Below are positions 1 to 11,600 of a DNA stretch of 64,000 nt, in pieces. Origin of the DNA: Clavelina lepadiformis. Lineage: Eukaryota; Chordata; Ascidiacea; Aplousobranchia; Clavelinidae. Both the position numbers and the translations under genes were made by a program. The stretch covers positions 16,680,501-16,744,500 of the forward strand of contig NC_135243.1 in NCBI RefSeq assembly GCF_947623445.1, given 5' to 3'. The notes under the pieces were generated by a model, which searched no databases, was not told the origin of the DNA, and worked only from the letters and a program-made list of their open reading frames with translations. Numbering within the stretch: position 1 is the first letter of the stretch; each line of letters starts with the position of its first letter.

Positions 1-44
1 AAATTACACCAATTATTTTAAGAGTGTAGACTGCTAATGTGTCC

Positions 45-68
45 TAATTAATTAATTAATTAATTAAA
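45..68. repeat. (TTAA)n microsatellite
   Basis: A short run of the four-base unit TTAA, about six copies, just downstream of the fifth TRIM71 exon in its intron. Confidence 0.9.
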
Positions 69-90
69 CTTATTCATTTTCTGAAAACAC

Positions 91-3000
91 CTTTTAATAT
101 CTCGATGTTATTTCCCGACGATAGGGTTCTATTAACATCTTCAATTATAATTTTTAGTTTTCTCGCTGACAATCGAAGGGATTCCATTTGAGCACCCAAA
201 GTCCGACTTTTAAACTGTAAAAAACACAAATACAAATGTTGTTAGCCTTTGCTGTAAGTGGAGATCATTTGAATTTGTAAGCATTGTAGTCAATTCCAAG
301 AAAAGGCCGAGCAACATGAGACCACCTGTTTACTATCAAGTGAACAAAAGTAATAAAGCAAACAACGACTTTTGCTCAATAATAAATAATGAGGGAACGC
401 ACTAACTATGGCAGCGTTTAGCTGTGACTAAGCAAAATGCAATCGATAAAGTTTGCTTAATCAGTTAAACCAGTATAAATAAAAGCTTACAATCATAGTT
501 CTGTACCACAAACACAATAGAATAAACGCATTAAAACAGTAATCATTAGTATTCATTAATTTTGAAAAGGACAATATAATAATGCTGCAAACTTATAATG
601 CTTGTGCAAAAAAAGAAAATGAAGCAATATTCATATATTTGCTGTTGACTCATACTTTCAAAGTATATAATATTTATCTTAAAAAATATATCGGATAATG
701 ATAAATCAGACTCAGACAGAATACGAAACAAACCATTGAAATACTATTAATTTGCATTGATGGCGGGATGACTATGTTACGTCAATAGTATATATATATA
801 TAAATAAATTAAAAGGCAGTAGCAGAATTCGTTAACACCAAAGGTAAATTGTGATTTATACGTTTACATGAGTTTTCACAAGCTTGTGCTTTGTCAAGTG
901 TAAGTGTAACTATAAGACAAAACAAAATAGTTTCAAAGCTTATTAAAAACAATAAAAGTAATAATAACATCACGTATTAAATTTGTTTATTCACACCCAA
1001 CAGCGTATTCAAAGTAGCACAGTGAAATATATTAACCAATAATACAGAATAACAAGTGCTTAGTTAATTCTTACCAGTCTTATTTGCTCAACCCTTCTGA
1101 CCAAATCTCTTTCTCTTTGGTCAAGAGCAGCCCTATGTTTTTGCATAACAGAATGAATTTCAGATTCCACAACTTTGCTGCGATTGAAAATACTTTCACG
1201 CATTCTTTTGATGTCACCAATGCTATTTTCCAGACCTTGAAGGCTATTTCTACAAAGGTTAAAGACAATACACAACCTGTAAGTATTTTTTCTGTTCAAA
1301 ATCAGAATTATTGAGTTGGCAATATTACTTTGATATATAGATACCAATATATAAAACAACAGCTTTCATTGAATCACAAATCCATACATATTTCATATAA
1401 AATACAACAATTATGTCCATACATGCTGTTATCACATACAAAATTCTGTTATGAACTGAAAACTAATTTCTTGGGATGCTGGTCCCTTGCTTAATGCTTA
1501 CTTGGCATCAGTGAGTAGAGACATAGTGACAGTTTTACTGCCCTCCACAACTTGATTGAGGTACTGCAAACTATGACCACTGTGATCATGAAAAGTGCAT
1601 TGGGAGCAAACAGCCTGTATTTTAATCAAATGACATAAATTAGAAATTCTCCTTAGAATGAATGTAAACAGTTTAAAAATTTCAGTCACAACAATAACAG
1701 CATATAGTTACAGTCAAATCCGCTTAATTCGGACACTTTGGTTCCGCTCACTTTTGGCCGAATTAAGCGGAGAAACGGCTTTGTCCGAATTAAGCGGAAA
1801 ATCAATTGTTCGTTTCATGGTCATGCGTAAAGGCAAAAATCGCATTTAAAATACTGTACTGTTGCGTAATAAATGAATTGCAGCTGCGCTATACTGCAGT
1901 AACTGGCACTGATCGCATAAAACGTCTTCGTTTACTTTAGTGAGCAATTTCACTTTTTGTCCTAAACTTTTCTGTACAATTTTGTCCTACAAGATGGACG
2001 CGATTGTACCGAAGTAAAAGCGACTATGAAGCTGGCACGGCCTTATATGAGTTCATTGTCGATTGTTACTGCATGGATCGTCATTGTTTCACCATAATCG
2101 CTCATAATGCAATTGCATCTTGTCTTAAAACGAACGAAGTACTGTTTATTGTGTCGTAAGTTTCATAACCTAACGATGGAATTGCGAACATGTGTCCGAA
2201 TTAAGCGGAGAATTGTCCGAATTAACAGGAGTTTTTTACGTTCAATTTTTACTTTTGTTCCGTTCCCGAGCATTTTGGCCGAATAAAGCGGTTGTCCGGG
2301 TTAACCGGTGTCCGAATTAAGCGGATTCGACTGTATATGCATTCAGAAATCAGATTCAATTTTGAAATGAGTAAAAACAAATATTGCTTACAGCGGAACA
2401 AGTGTCACAAAACAAATGTAGAACTTCATTAGCATGTGTGGAACAGTAGTTGCTGGCTGTTTCACTTGGAGGAGATAGCAGATATGGCAGCGAAGTAACG
2501 GAGTCAGTATCCAAAAAATCAGAAGACTGAAACCAAAAATGTTAAGTTATTATCTTTGTATCTTTTCTACAAATGTAAGACAGAAGAGGTGTGCAAAATA
2601 CGAGTATAGGGGTCAAGATGTGGCACAAACAACTGTTTTAAGTGGCTGTCATAATCTCCTATGTGTAGGTGAAACTTTTTCAATAATCTCCAAGGAAAAG
2701 TTTTTATATACTTATTTTCTTATGAACTATAACAGAATTTTATGTGGTCATGTAACAAATTTTTTTCCACATTACGTTATTACGGTTTTCATTATAATGT
2801 CACTATTAGTACAATTTTAATGTTTCCTATCTAAGAAATTTTAAAAACGCGAAATGTTCAACACCACATTAATTATGCATCTGGGGTATGAGATTCTGAA
2901 AACCTGCACAGCTATTCAGTAATAATAATGTTTTTATTATGATTTGTAGATTGTGTAAACATTTTGTGTGACTGTGCATGTAATCCTGTACTCATATATA

Positions 3001-6000
3001 GTGTATATATATAGATATGAAAGTAGGAAATGAAGCTAACATATTCACATTGGATTAACATATTTTGTAATCAAGTACCGGTACTAATACCAAGCATTAC
3101 TTAACATTACACTATGTAACAAAAAAAAATTTTTTCTTTGTCCTTGGCAAATAATTGCTATTTTCTGTTTGCTTTTACCGAAAATACATGAAAAATCTTT
3201 ATGATACCACCGTAACTTTGGATTTGTGTTTCTACGGCTAGTTTAAAATTTGTGCTACTTCTCATGAAAATGAGCATGTTGATTAGATTGGTATTTTAAG
3301 GTATTTAGATTGGTTTTAGTTTTATTAAGGTGATTAAGGTATTTTAATGTTTTAGCAAGGTAGTGTGACTGATTGTGTTGATATTTTTTAGCAGATGTAT
3401 TTTCTTATTGAATCTTTACTGGTTTTGTTAGTTTTATCGCAATTGTTAAAAGTGTGCTATGGTTAGCCATGGTTGCAAGTACTCAGCTCAGTACTCAGAT
3501 TCCTTCTGCTTTGTGTGTGGTGAGTTCTTTGCAAAAAAGCACTGTCTGGAGAGTTGCAGCCGTGCGACAGAAGCCTATCATGCATATTTTGGCATGCCAG
3601 TCGGTGATCAAGATAAACGTTGGGCACCACACATCATATGTGAATACTGCTGTCGTACTCTAGAAGGTTGGTTTAGAGGAGAGAAAAGAGCAATGCGTTT
3701 TGCTATCCCCTGTGTCTGACGTGAGCCCACAAACCATCTCACAGACTGCTACTTCTGTATGGTGGACCCAAGCAAATGACGGAAGGGAAAGAATGCACCT
3801 TCTATCAAGTACCCTGACATTCCGTCATCTATTGCACCTGTACCCCATAACATGACTGACATGCCTGTGTCACAACCACCCTTGAGCGATAAACATTTCA
3901 TAGCACTCGCAAGCTCTACAGATTCTGAAACAGATGAATCATCTGTTGCTTGTCTCCAACGCCGAGTTGCTGGTGAAAGGTGGCCCTACTACCCCAACCA
4001 AGAAGATATTAACGATCTTGTCAGGGAACTGTCATTGACAAAGTTGAATGCTGAGCTACTCATTTCCAGACTAAAGCAATGGGACTTACTGGATGACAGT
4101 GTTCGAATTACTCGACATCGCGGCTTCTCAGTGTTCTTCACGTTTAAAGATGATTTATGCTACTGCCATGATATAGAAGGTGACGCATTCAAGCACATTC
4201 AAGAGCAGTTTCCAAAATTGTCAGAAGCAAAAACCAAAGCTAGAGTATTTGTGGGACCTGAACTGAAGCGACTTATAAATTCCATCAATTTTCCAGAGAT
4301 GCTGTCTGAGGTTGAACGGAGAGCTTGGACTTCTTTCGTTTCTGTAGTTAACGGGTTCCTGGGCAACCACAAGACAGAGAATTACATGGAACTTGTCGAT
4401 GAACTTGTGGATGCGTATTGGAAGATGGGATGCAGGATGTCGCTGAAACTACACGTACTACATGCTTATCTTGATGAATTTAAGGATAACATGGGGGACT
4501 GCTCAGAAAAACAAGGTGAAAGATTTCATCAAGATATCAGGTATTTTGAGGAACGCTATCAAGGACAGTACAACGAAAATATGATGGGGGACTATATATG
4601 GAACCTTTTACGTGAAAGTGAACTCACATATCGTCGCCAATCTCGAAAAAATGTTTCTTTGTGATTAAGTTATAAGTTTTGAGTGCTTTAAGTGACAGCG
4701 TAGGTTTGCTCTGTAACAGTTTTGAATAAATACCTATAGCACCAGGCCTTAAGGCTTTTGTCTCGTGTTTGTGTAGCAAAATCGCCTTGCATACGTGTGT
4801 TTTTCTGCTTTATGTAATTTTTTAGAAATAGATTCTGGAAACAACATTTTCCGTTATTATTATTTCAGTATGACAAAGCCAACAACAACAACTAAAATTA
4901 GATTTAACTCCGTTCTATTGATTCAAAAAAATATAGTGGGAGCAAAGGCATTAAAAAAGCAAAACTAGTCAAAAAATTCCAATAAATTGATCTCATAAAG
5001 TCAGAACCAAAGTTTGAACTTTTTGAATGCTCATTTTTATTGATTTAGACCATACTAAATTAGAAAATAATAGTTTTAACCCATGGACAAATTTTGTGTT
5101 ACATGGTGTAATTATCACAAAACAAAGTAAAAATTAAGCAAGGCTTACATTATAAGATAAATTCGTCAAAAGGCGTAGATTCGATAATAGCCAATACATT
5201 GGCTAATGTATAATTCAACTTAAAAATGTTATACAAACACATTTCAGTTGGGTTTACATATAGTGAGTGCAGCGATATTTTGCGAGCATAAAAACGAAAG
5301 GTTGGTTGTTTAATACCAATAGTGCAATTTGTGCCAGACTTTTGTAACAGCAGCTCTATTACTAAAGTTTTGTAATCATTGTCAATTAGGTGTAACAAAG
5401 CATACATTATTTATAACAAATAACAACATAAATTGTGAATAAATGTATTTATTCAGTGGACAATGGAAATTTACGCTTTTATATTCATTATATAATAATG
5501 TATATACAGTAGCCAAATTGTTACAATGTTTCCTAAATATGTTAGAAACATTTAGCTTATGTTCAAATTACTTTGTAAGCTACATGGTTAAATAGCGAAT
5601 TCATCATCCAACTTGATGCTTTTTTTAAAGTATTGCAAATTGTAGTGGGGGTCATACCTTGAATATTTTGTGATCTTTAGTGAGGCGGACTCTGTGGTGT
5701 GCCGAGACACACTTTTGGCAAAGATGGTCATTACATTCATGGCAAAAGTATTCTGCCACAATTTGATCGTCACAGCTGCAAGTGTTCTTCTTTGAATTTG
5801 GCCTTTTTAGGTCATCTTGTAAATTCACGGAACCCAGTATATTTCCAATAAGTGCGGTAGAAAATGAAACGTCAGTAGAATTAGGTATGTCATGAGACGA
5901 TCCCAAACCCATAAATGCACTTTGTGAAAGGCCAAAGTCATTTTGGGAAAAAGGGTTGCTATTAAAAGCATTTACCGGTGATACCGGAGCAGTATGACTG

Positions 6001-6074
6001 GATGTTAAGGAGATATCTGTTAAACTTTGTACTAAATTCGATGATATGCCCAAATTGTTGAATGAGTTTTCCAT
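91..6074 (-). CDS. TRIM71: TRIM71/LIN-41 (Brat-like) RNA-binding TRIM-NHL protein, 5' part
   Basis: Five exons are visible: 6074-5658, 2526-2392, 1614-1502, 1249-1075 and 214-91. All have GT-AG ends and consistent phase, and the gene continues beyond the left edge. The first 321 codons contain a Ser/Asn-rich N-terminus without cysteine pairs, a B-box 1 at about residues 99-134 (ending HHRVRLTKDH, nearly the vertebrate TRIM71 motif), a B-box 2 at about 167-197 (NEVLHLFCDTCSA) and the start of the coiled coil. The family represses target mRNAs in the cytoplasm through C-terminal filamin and NHL domains, which would lie outside the window. An in-frame stop lies three codons upstream of the start, with no acceptor between, so the usual N-terminal RING is absent from this transcript, as in Drosophila Brat. 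The 3.1-kb second intron holds a decayed foreign reading frame and the third a pogo-like element. Confidence 0.9.
1711..2333. mobile_element. pogo/Tigger-like non-autonomous element
   Basis: The 623-bp element has inverted ends of about 25 bp, beginning CAGTCAAATCCGCTTAATTC at the left and its near-exact complement at the right. TA dinucleotides flank it on both sides, the target duplication used by the Tc1/mariner/pogo superfamily. The motif GAATTAAGCGG recurs several times inside, mostly near the ends. There is no transposase-sized frame, so it is a MITE-like passenger in the third TRIM71 intron. Confidence 0.85.
3459..4664 (+). pseudogene. Decayed intronless copy of a multicopy invertebrate protein family
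   Basis: A single reading direction begins with a Cys-rich segment (CFVCGEFF, then DQDKRWAPHIICEYCC) and ends in a segment with GFLGNHKTENY, MSLKLHVLHAYL and GERFHQDIRYFEERYQGQYN. I recall this order from a family of long uncharacterised proteins found in many copies in arthropod, cnidarian and mollusc genomes, several with a DUF-like name only; its function is unknown to me. This copy is shorter than the family, has lost an internal block, and is interrupted at about two further places, so it should not make a full protein. An AATAAA lies 61 bases after the end. It sits in the second TRIM71 intron on the opposite strand. Being intronless fits a mobile-element or retrocopy origin, but no target duplication was found. 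Confidence 0.65.
4725..4730 (+). terminator. Polyadenylation signal AATAAA after the decayed copy
   Basis: A canonical AATAAA 61 bases past the final stop of the decayed intronless frame; its presence suggests that the copy brought its own 3' end. Confidence 0.4.
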
Positions 6075-7019
6075 TGCATTTCACAGAGCCAGTACTAAAT
6101 GCATCTCCAAATTATAAGGGCAATTCTCCATACTTGATAACTTTGAGTTCCGGAAAAGCTAGTCACCTATAACTCAGAGATTTAATAACCTTAGCCACTT
6201 GGTGACGTAACAAAGTTATATATGTACAATTGAGGTAGAAAAGACAATCTGGTAACAAAAAATTGAAAATGTAAATATTAGCAAAAAAACAATAATTAAA
6301 ACTAACCATTACAATTTCAATTCTGAAAAACCGGTTAGCCGTTTACCGAACTAGGCTAGGTACGCTAGCTTTTTCCATATTCGGCAACAGGCAGCCTGTG
6401 GAAAAAACAATGCCTAAATATTTGGCAAAAAGCTTTTTCTTTGGGAAGTTACTGCTCAAAAAGAAGTTTATATTATTTTGATCTACTGTCTACGTAATGT
6501 TCTAGCTAGCCTACCTAAAGATATAAAATAAGAAAATTTCACCTGAAAATATCGTACGTTCCAAGCAACTTTGTACAGTTTCTTGTTAACCTTACTTAAA
6601 GGATACCAGTATTCTATTGTTTATTTTTCGCCATTAGCTTAACCTAACTGTGCAGAGCGAAAGTTAGGGTGCTAACCGTTGTCTGGTTGTATAGCTAGGC
6701 CTATAAGCTAACACAATAAAACACATGCTCACGAATAATTAACGAGCATTGTGTGGTATAACTTAGTAACCTTATTTTAATTTCTAATCTAAATAACTAA
6801 ATCCACTTTTTACATGCCCATTGTCAGCAACAGCCTGGTGAGCCTGCACATCAACGACCAATCTTTAACAACGAGCTGCGTAACCTACTTCTCAGGTAGG
6901 CGGGAGGAGTAAAAGACGGAAAATGTACGGACTTTTACGGATTTTTTAAAATAAACGGACTTACCAATTTGGTTGGCAAAATTTGAAATGAATTTTTTCC
7001 AGCTATCGACCATCTGCAA

Positions 7020-7830
7020 TCATGTTCGCTGTAGAGTCCAACGCTTATTATATCAAAGATGTTGTTTACGGACTTTTTCTATACAGTGAAAATAAGCTTG
7101 ATTTAGTTTGATTTAGCTACGGGCTTGTTCATACTGAGACGTTCAATATGAAGTCCATCGCTTACTAAACCAAAGAAGTTGTTTACAGACTCATTATACA
7201 CAGTGAAAAATAGGGATATGTAGCGAGGAAGAATATTCAGGTTCGTGGGAACCCGAATATCATGTAGGTCGAGTTGAAAGAATCCCGAATTTATTGGTAT
7301 TAAAACCAAACAATAAAATTTCTTCCAGAAGTTGTCAAGTCTTGCTTGTAACATGACGTAATCGATAAACAAATCGCTCTGTTTCAAAAGTAAATGCTTT
7401 AAAAACGATTGAAAAAGCAAAATCGTAGGGAAAATGACTTTCATTGTAAGTAGCCTACTGCTGAGTCTATTTTACTTTCGCCGGAAAACGAGATCACCAT
7501 TTTCTCCCAAAGTCCCAAATTTATAAGTAATATTTCATTCGGGTTCACCATTATTAGTATTTCTGTTCGCCCGAACCTTCAACAAAGACGATATTTGGCG
7601 AACCAATTTGGGTTTGGTTTCGAATCGGCCGATCCTTCGTGACAAATAAGCTTAATTTAGTTGTTTAACTACGAACTGTTCAATAGTTAGACCATAACAT
7701 ACTAAGTCATATATATATATATATATATACACACAAACTTGATTTAATTTAACATCGAATTTATCGATCGATAGAAGATAGAAGAAGATCGATTTAATTT
7801 AGCTACAGACTTCAGCCAAGCCGCTTATAG
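7020..7830. repeat. Diverged tandem repeat, unit about 110-120 bp
   Basis: The phrases AAAGATGTTGTTTACGGACT and AAAGAAGTTGTTTACAGACT, each followed by TATAC-ACAGTGAAAA-TA, recur about 115 bp apart. The phrase TTGATTTA-TTTAGCTAC recurs at about 7100 and 7790, with weaker echoes between. This looks like an old tandem array, now interrupted. Confidence 0.5.
7709..7734. repeat. (TA)n/(CA)n microsatellite
   Basis: About ten TA units run directly into three CA units. Confidence 0.9.
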
Positions 7831-8139
7831 TCTAACTTTTTCAATTCAATTGTGATTCGTTGAATTGTTGAATAATTTTAAAATACGATTTTGCGTTTGT
7901 GGTACCTAGTAAAGCAAGGCGCTACGGTGTTTTACACAAAATTTAGTGTAAGGACATGATTATAGCAGGGTAAAAGTTACAAGCCAAATTTTGGAAGAAC
8001 TTTAGAATCATCCAAGCTTGATGAATGTACACATGTGTTTTCAACCAGATATTACTGAATAATCTTTGGTTCATCTATTTAGGCATAATTATTGGCAAAA
8101 TTTCCAATAGCAGTTTTAACTGAGTATATGTTAAACTTT

Positions 8140-8420
8140 TCTCTTGACGTCACCAATTGCAGCTTGCTGTTTTTGAGTTGCACCATGCAATTGGTGTCGT
8201 CATGTACTTGCTCTTTGTGATTCAAATGGGGGGGAAGTGTTGCCAAAATAACGACCGTTATTGTTGTTCAGCAGCCTGTTAATGTTTACAGATAGCACTC
8301 TGTTTTGCTTACTGCTCAGTAATTGACATGCTGCTGTTCATAATGTACAGAAGACTGATTGCTCGAGTAGCACTCTGCTGTTGGTTGCTGCTTATTAACC
8401 GGCTAGCCCTTGTACAACAG
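8140..8420. repeat. Dispersed repeat with CRE palindrome, copy 1
   Basis: It contains TGACGTCACCAATTGCAG at 8145 and a GC-richer stretch with GCTCGAGTAGCACTCTG and TGCTGCTGTTCAT. Related pieces lie at 18440-18600, 19375-19470 (inverted) and 19795-19870. No coding potential and no clear end structure. Confidence 0.5.
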
Positions 8421-8674
8421 CACACTTGAATTAGAGTATTTGCGCACCCAAGATCACTGTGAATCATGCCACAAAATAGCCTGCAGACTGGAGTAGTCAT
8501 TTTGATAACATCGAGGTTTCAAGACTAGGCTACAACAATTAAAATCGTATTATTATGTATTTAAGATCCCTTTTCCTTGAGCTGACTAGCAATAATTGTA
8601 CTCTGTTATCATTTCCTTACTATTGCATGTTAAAAACCTTGACACCTTGTACCTGTCCAGGCTAATGTTATACA

Positions 8675-11600
8675 ATGGTAGGTATATACGAAATCATGAG
8701 TTTTTTTTATAAGGCATAAAATCTGTGTGTGTTTATTATTTATGTTGGTTATTATGTGGTTTTTTTACCCATGAGATCATGTGACAATCATCTACTCACT
8801 GCTGGATGCAAATTAAGTCCTGATTTTATTGTAAGAATTATTTATTATTTGAACTGGTATATAGTTATAGGTGTTAACACATATATGTTTTAGCATGGTC
8901 GAGTCAAAGTGAAGACATCAGCTGAACAGCAGGAGGAAAAAAGAAAAGAACGCCAGGCAAAGTTAAAAATTTTCAGAAAAGTGATAAATGCTTTTTTCAA
9001 TAAGGTATTAGTTACAGTAAACTCTATGTACCTGAAAATTTAATATCTCTGTAAAGTTTTAGGTGTTTAGAATCCAAGGTAAAGTTTTATGTAACACATT
9101 TAAAGTTAAACTTTTGCCTTTTCGTCAATGCTTGGATATATTATGACTAAATATGATGAATGTTGTGTGTAGTATTTAATTTGTGATAAAGCAACTGTTG
9201 ATAAGGCTTTTATTTCATTGGGTATTTAGGTGTCTAAAGAAGAATATGATGATGATGGGCTTGAAATAACTAAACAGATACTAGCTTCCAATTCAGACTA
9301 CTCCTCTATGTGGAATTATAGAAAAAAATGTTTCGCTAATAGTGAAAAGTATGTTTATGGCTTTAATTAATGTTTTATTTCTAAACTTTGTTGACTTACC
9401 TTTCATCATTACAACCTGGTTTATTTACACATAGAAAATTATGTCTTTTTCTGTAATTTGTTAGACTGCTTCTAGGAATGTTTCATTTACGATAATAATT
9501 CATTTTGCAATCAGTCTGATTATTTTGTGCTGGGTTGTGTGTACATTAATCATGCGAGTCACTACTACACTGCAACAATATTTTGTAGGCCAAAATCTGA
9601 AATTGAAGCAATGTTGAACAGTGAACTAACTTTCATCGAGTCTTGCTTGCGAAATAATCCCAAATCATATGGATGTTGGCATCAAAGGTAAAAAGCTGTG
9701 TTACCCATTGTGTAAAGAAAACTATGGCTAACAATCCATTAGTTTTGGATATTTTTTATTGAGTTGTTTTTCCTGCTTCTGTATATATATATGCTTTTTA
9801 AATTGACAGATGCTTTGTACTGTTAAAACTAAAAACACCTGACTGGAAACGTGAATTACAATTGTGCAACCTATTTCTTCAGTTTGATGATAGAAATTGT
9901 GAGTGGCTGATTCTGTAGTTATATATTATTTTAAACGTTTTCTTATCATAGCATTGTTATGGTTTGATTTCTTTGATTTCCATTAGTTTAGAAGGCAAAA
10001 TAAAAACATTTGTTTATGTTTGAATGCCTCAGTAAAACAATTGGTTCAAGTTATTCTTTTATTTTTGAGAAGTATCATATTTGTTTGCAGTTCATTGTTG
10101 GGATTACAGGAGATTTGTTTGTAGCCATTCAAATCATCCCTTAAAAGATGAAATTGATTATACAAACAAGTTAATAGAAAGTAATTTTTCAAATTATTCG
10201 TCATGGCATTATCGTAGTAAACTTCTGCCTGAAGTATACCCAGATTCTTCAGTTGGAAACAAAATTGCAGAAAGAAAGTTGTTAGAAGGTAAGTCTGTTG
10301 ACGTATCTTGTTTCTGCATTTGTCTCAGCAATAGTGTGCATACGTTCCTATGCTCAACTTATTGTATTCAGTGAAAAATAAAAATAGGTAGTGTTGTGTG
10401 ATGATACGTGAAGTTAGTTGATGCAAATGTTTTAAAAATGTCTCATGTTCTTGGTACAGAGCTGGAACTTGTACAGAATGCTTTTTTCACTGATCCAAAT
10501 GATCAAAGTGCGTGGTTTTACCATAAATGGCTTCTGGGCAGAGGTATAAAAGTGTTTTAAAAAATGTTCAGCTATGCAGAGTCAATAAATGCTAATACAA
10601 ATGCTTGCCCAACTTATTTTCAAGGCCATCCAATGCAATCTATCTTATCACTGCATGTCTCTCGGTTTCCTTCAACTTTGACATGCACCCTTAGGAAACC
10701 AATTAAGGTAAGTTGTATTAATTTTAACTGGTATAGGATAAGAGGGTGTACTTCTAAATGGCATATCTGCAATCATTAGTCATCCAAAAGAACTATTAAG
10801 CCTACCAACTTATCTCTAGGAGGAGGATTGTCAACAAGCCCTGGTTAGAGTGAATGGTACTGTGATAAGTGGTAAATGGAAGCCACATTCATCTGCTTGC
10901 CACATGAATACATGGGTGAGGTTACTGCATTTCTGTCATAAAACACACGCTATATAAATCTAGCTTGGTAGAAAGTTAAGTGCAAACAGACAAATAAACT
11001 GCTGCATATTCATTTGTAAAGAATCATAATATATTTTAAAGTTTGAAGAGTTCAATATTGCCAGTGCCCCAGTTGTACTTTTGTTTAATGTAGTGCAGTA
11101 AAATCTCAATCACGCTTAATTCAAAATTTCGATAACCCGAAGCAATTTCGTTCTCCAAGTGAATCGCCTATTAAAAGGCATGTAAACAACTCATGTTAAT
11201 TCGAAGCTTTTAACTCAAAATTTTGGATAACTCAAAATGTTTTTGGGGTTTCTTCTGTCCATAGCTGCATGGGTGCAGTTGACAAGTGTGCTTATTCTAA
11301 ATGATAGACTTTCACTCCACACGAGAAGATTGGCACTGGTTTAATCAGTGTTTCCTGTCAAGTTGATGGTGTTGAAACTCAAATTACAATGGAGATTGAC
11401 GACAATGAGGCTCTCTGTTGCGCTAAAAATACCATAGAAACTTTCTGTGAATCGTCAAGTGATGCAAAGTTGCTGGTTTTAGAAGAAGAACTTAATTCCT
11501 GTCGAGAACTTAATGAACTTGAACCAGATAATAAATGTAAGTGTCAAGGCTGTTTTGCTTGCCAAGAACAGCTTAATGTGCTTGTTAGATGTTCAAATTG

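Larger units (their letters stand above)
6075..8674. other. Intergenic region between divergent TRIM71 and RABGGTA
   Basis: No supported gene. It should contain the promoters of both divergent genes, but I see no clear TATA box or initiator. The left third is unique AT-rich sequence; the middle holds a degenerate tandem repeat and a TA microsatellite; the right third holds a dispersed repeat with a CRE site. Short frames here lack codon structure or homology. Confidence 0.7.

Noticed and set aside
2539-2820. 93-codon plus-strand open stretch in TRIM71 intron 2
   Set aside because: Begins at the edge of a TRIM71 exon on the opposite strand and has no domain signature.
7103-7444. 113-codon minus-strand open stretch
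   Set aside because: It lies in the degenerate tandem repeat and its composition is that of AT-rich noncoding DNA.
11218-11307. Extra RABGGTA coding sequence [14 protein letters not shown] before exon 10
   Set aside because: It resembles the family by chance but runs into a stop; starting the exon at 11308 keeps phase with both neighbours.
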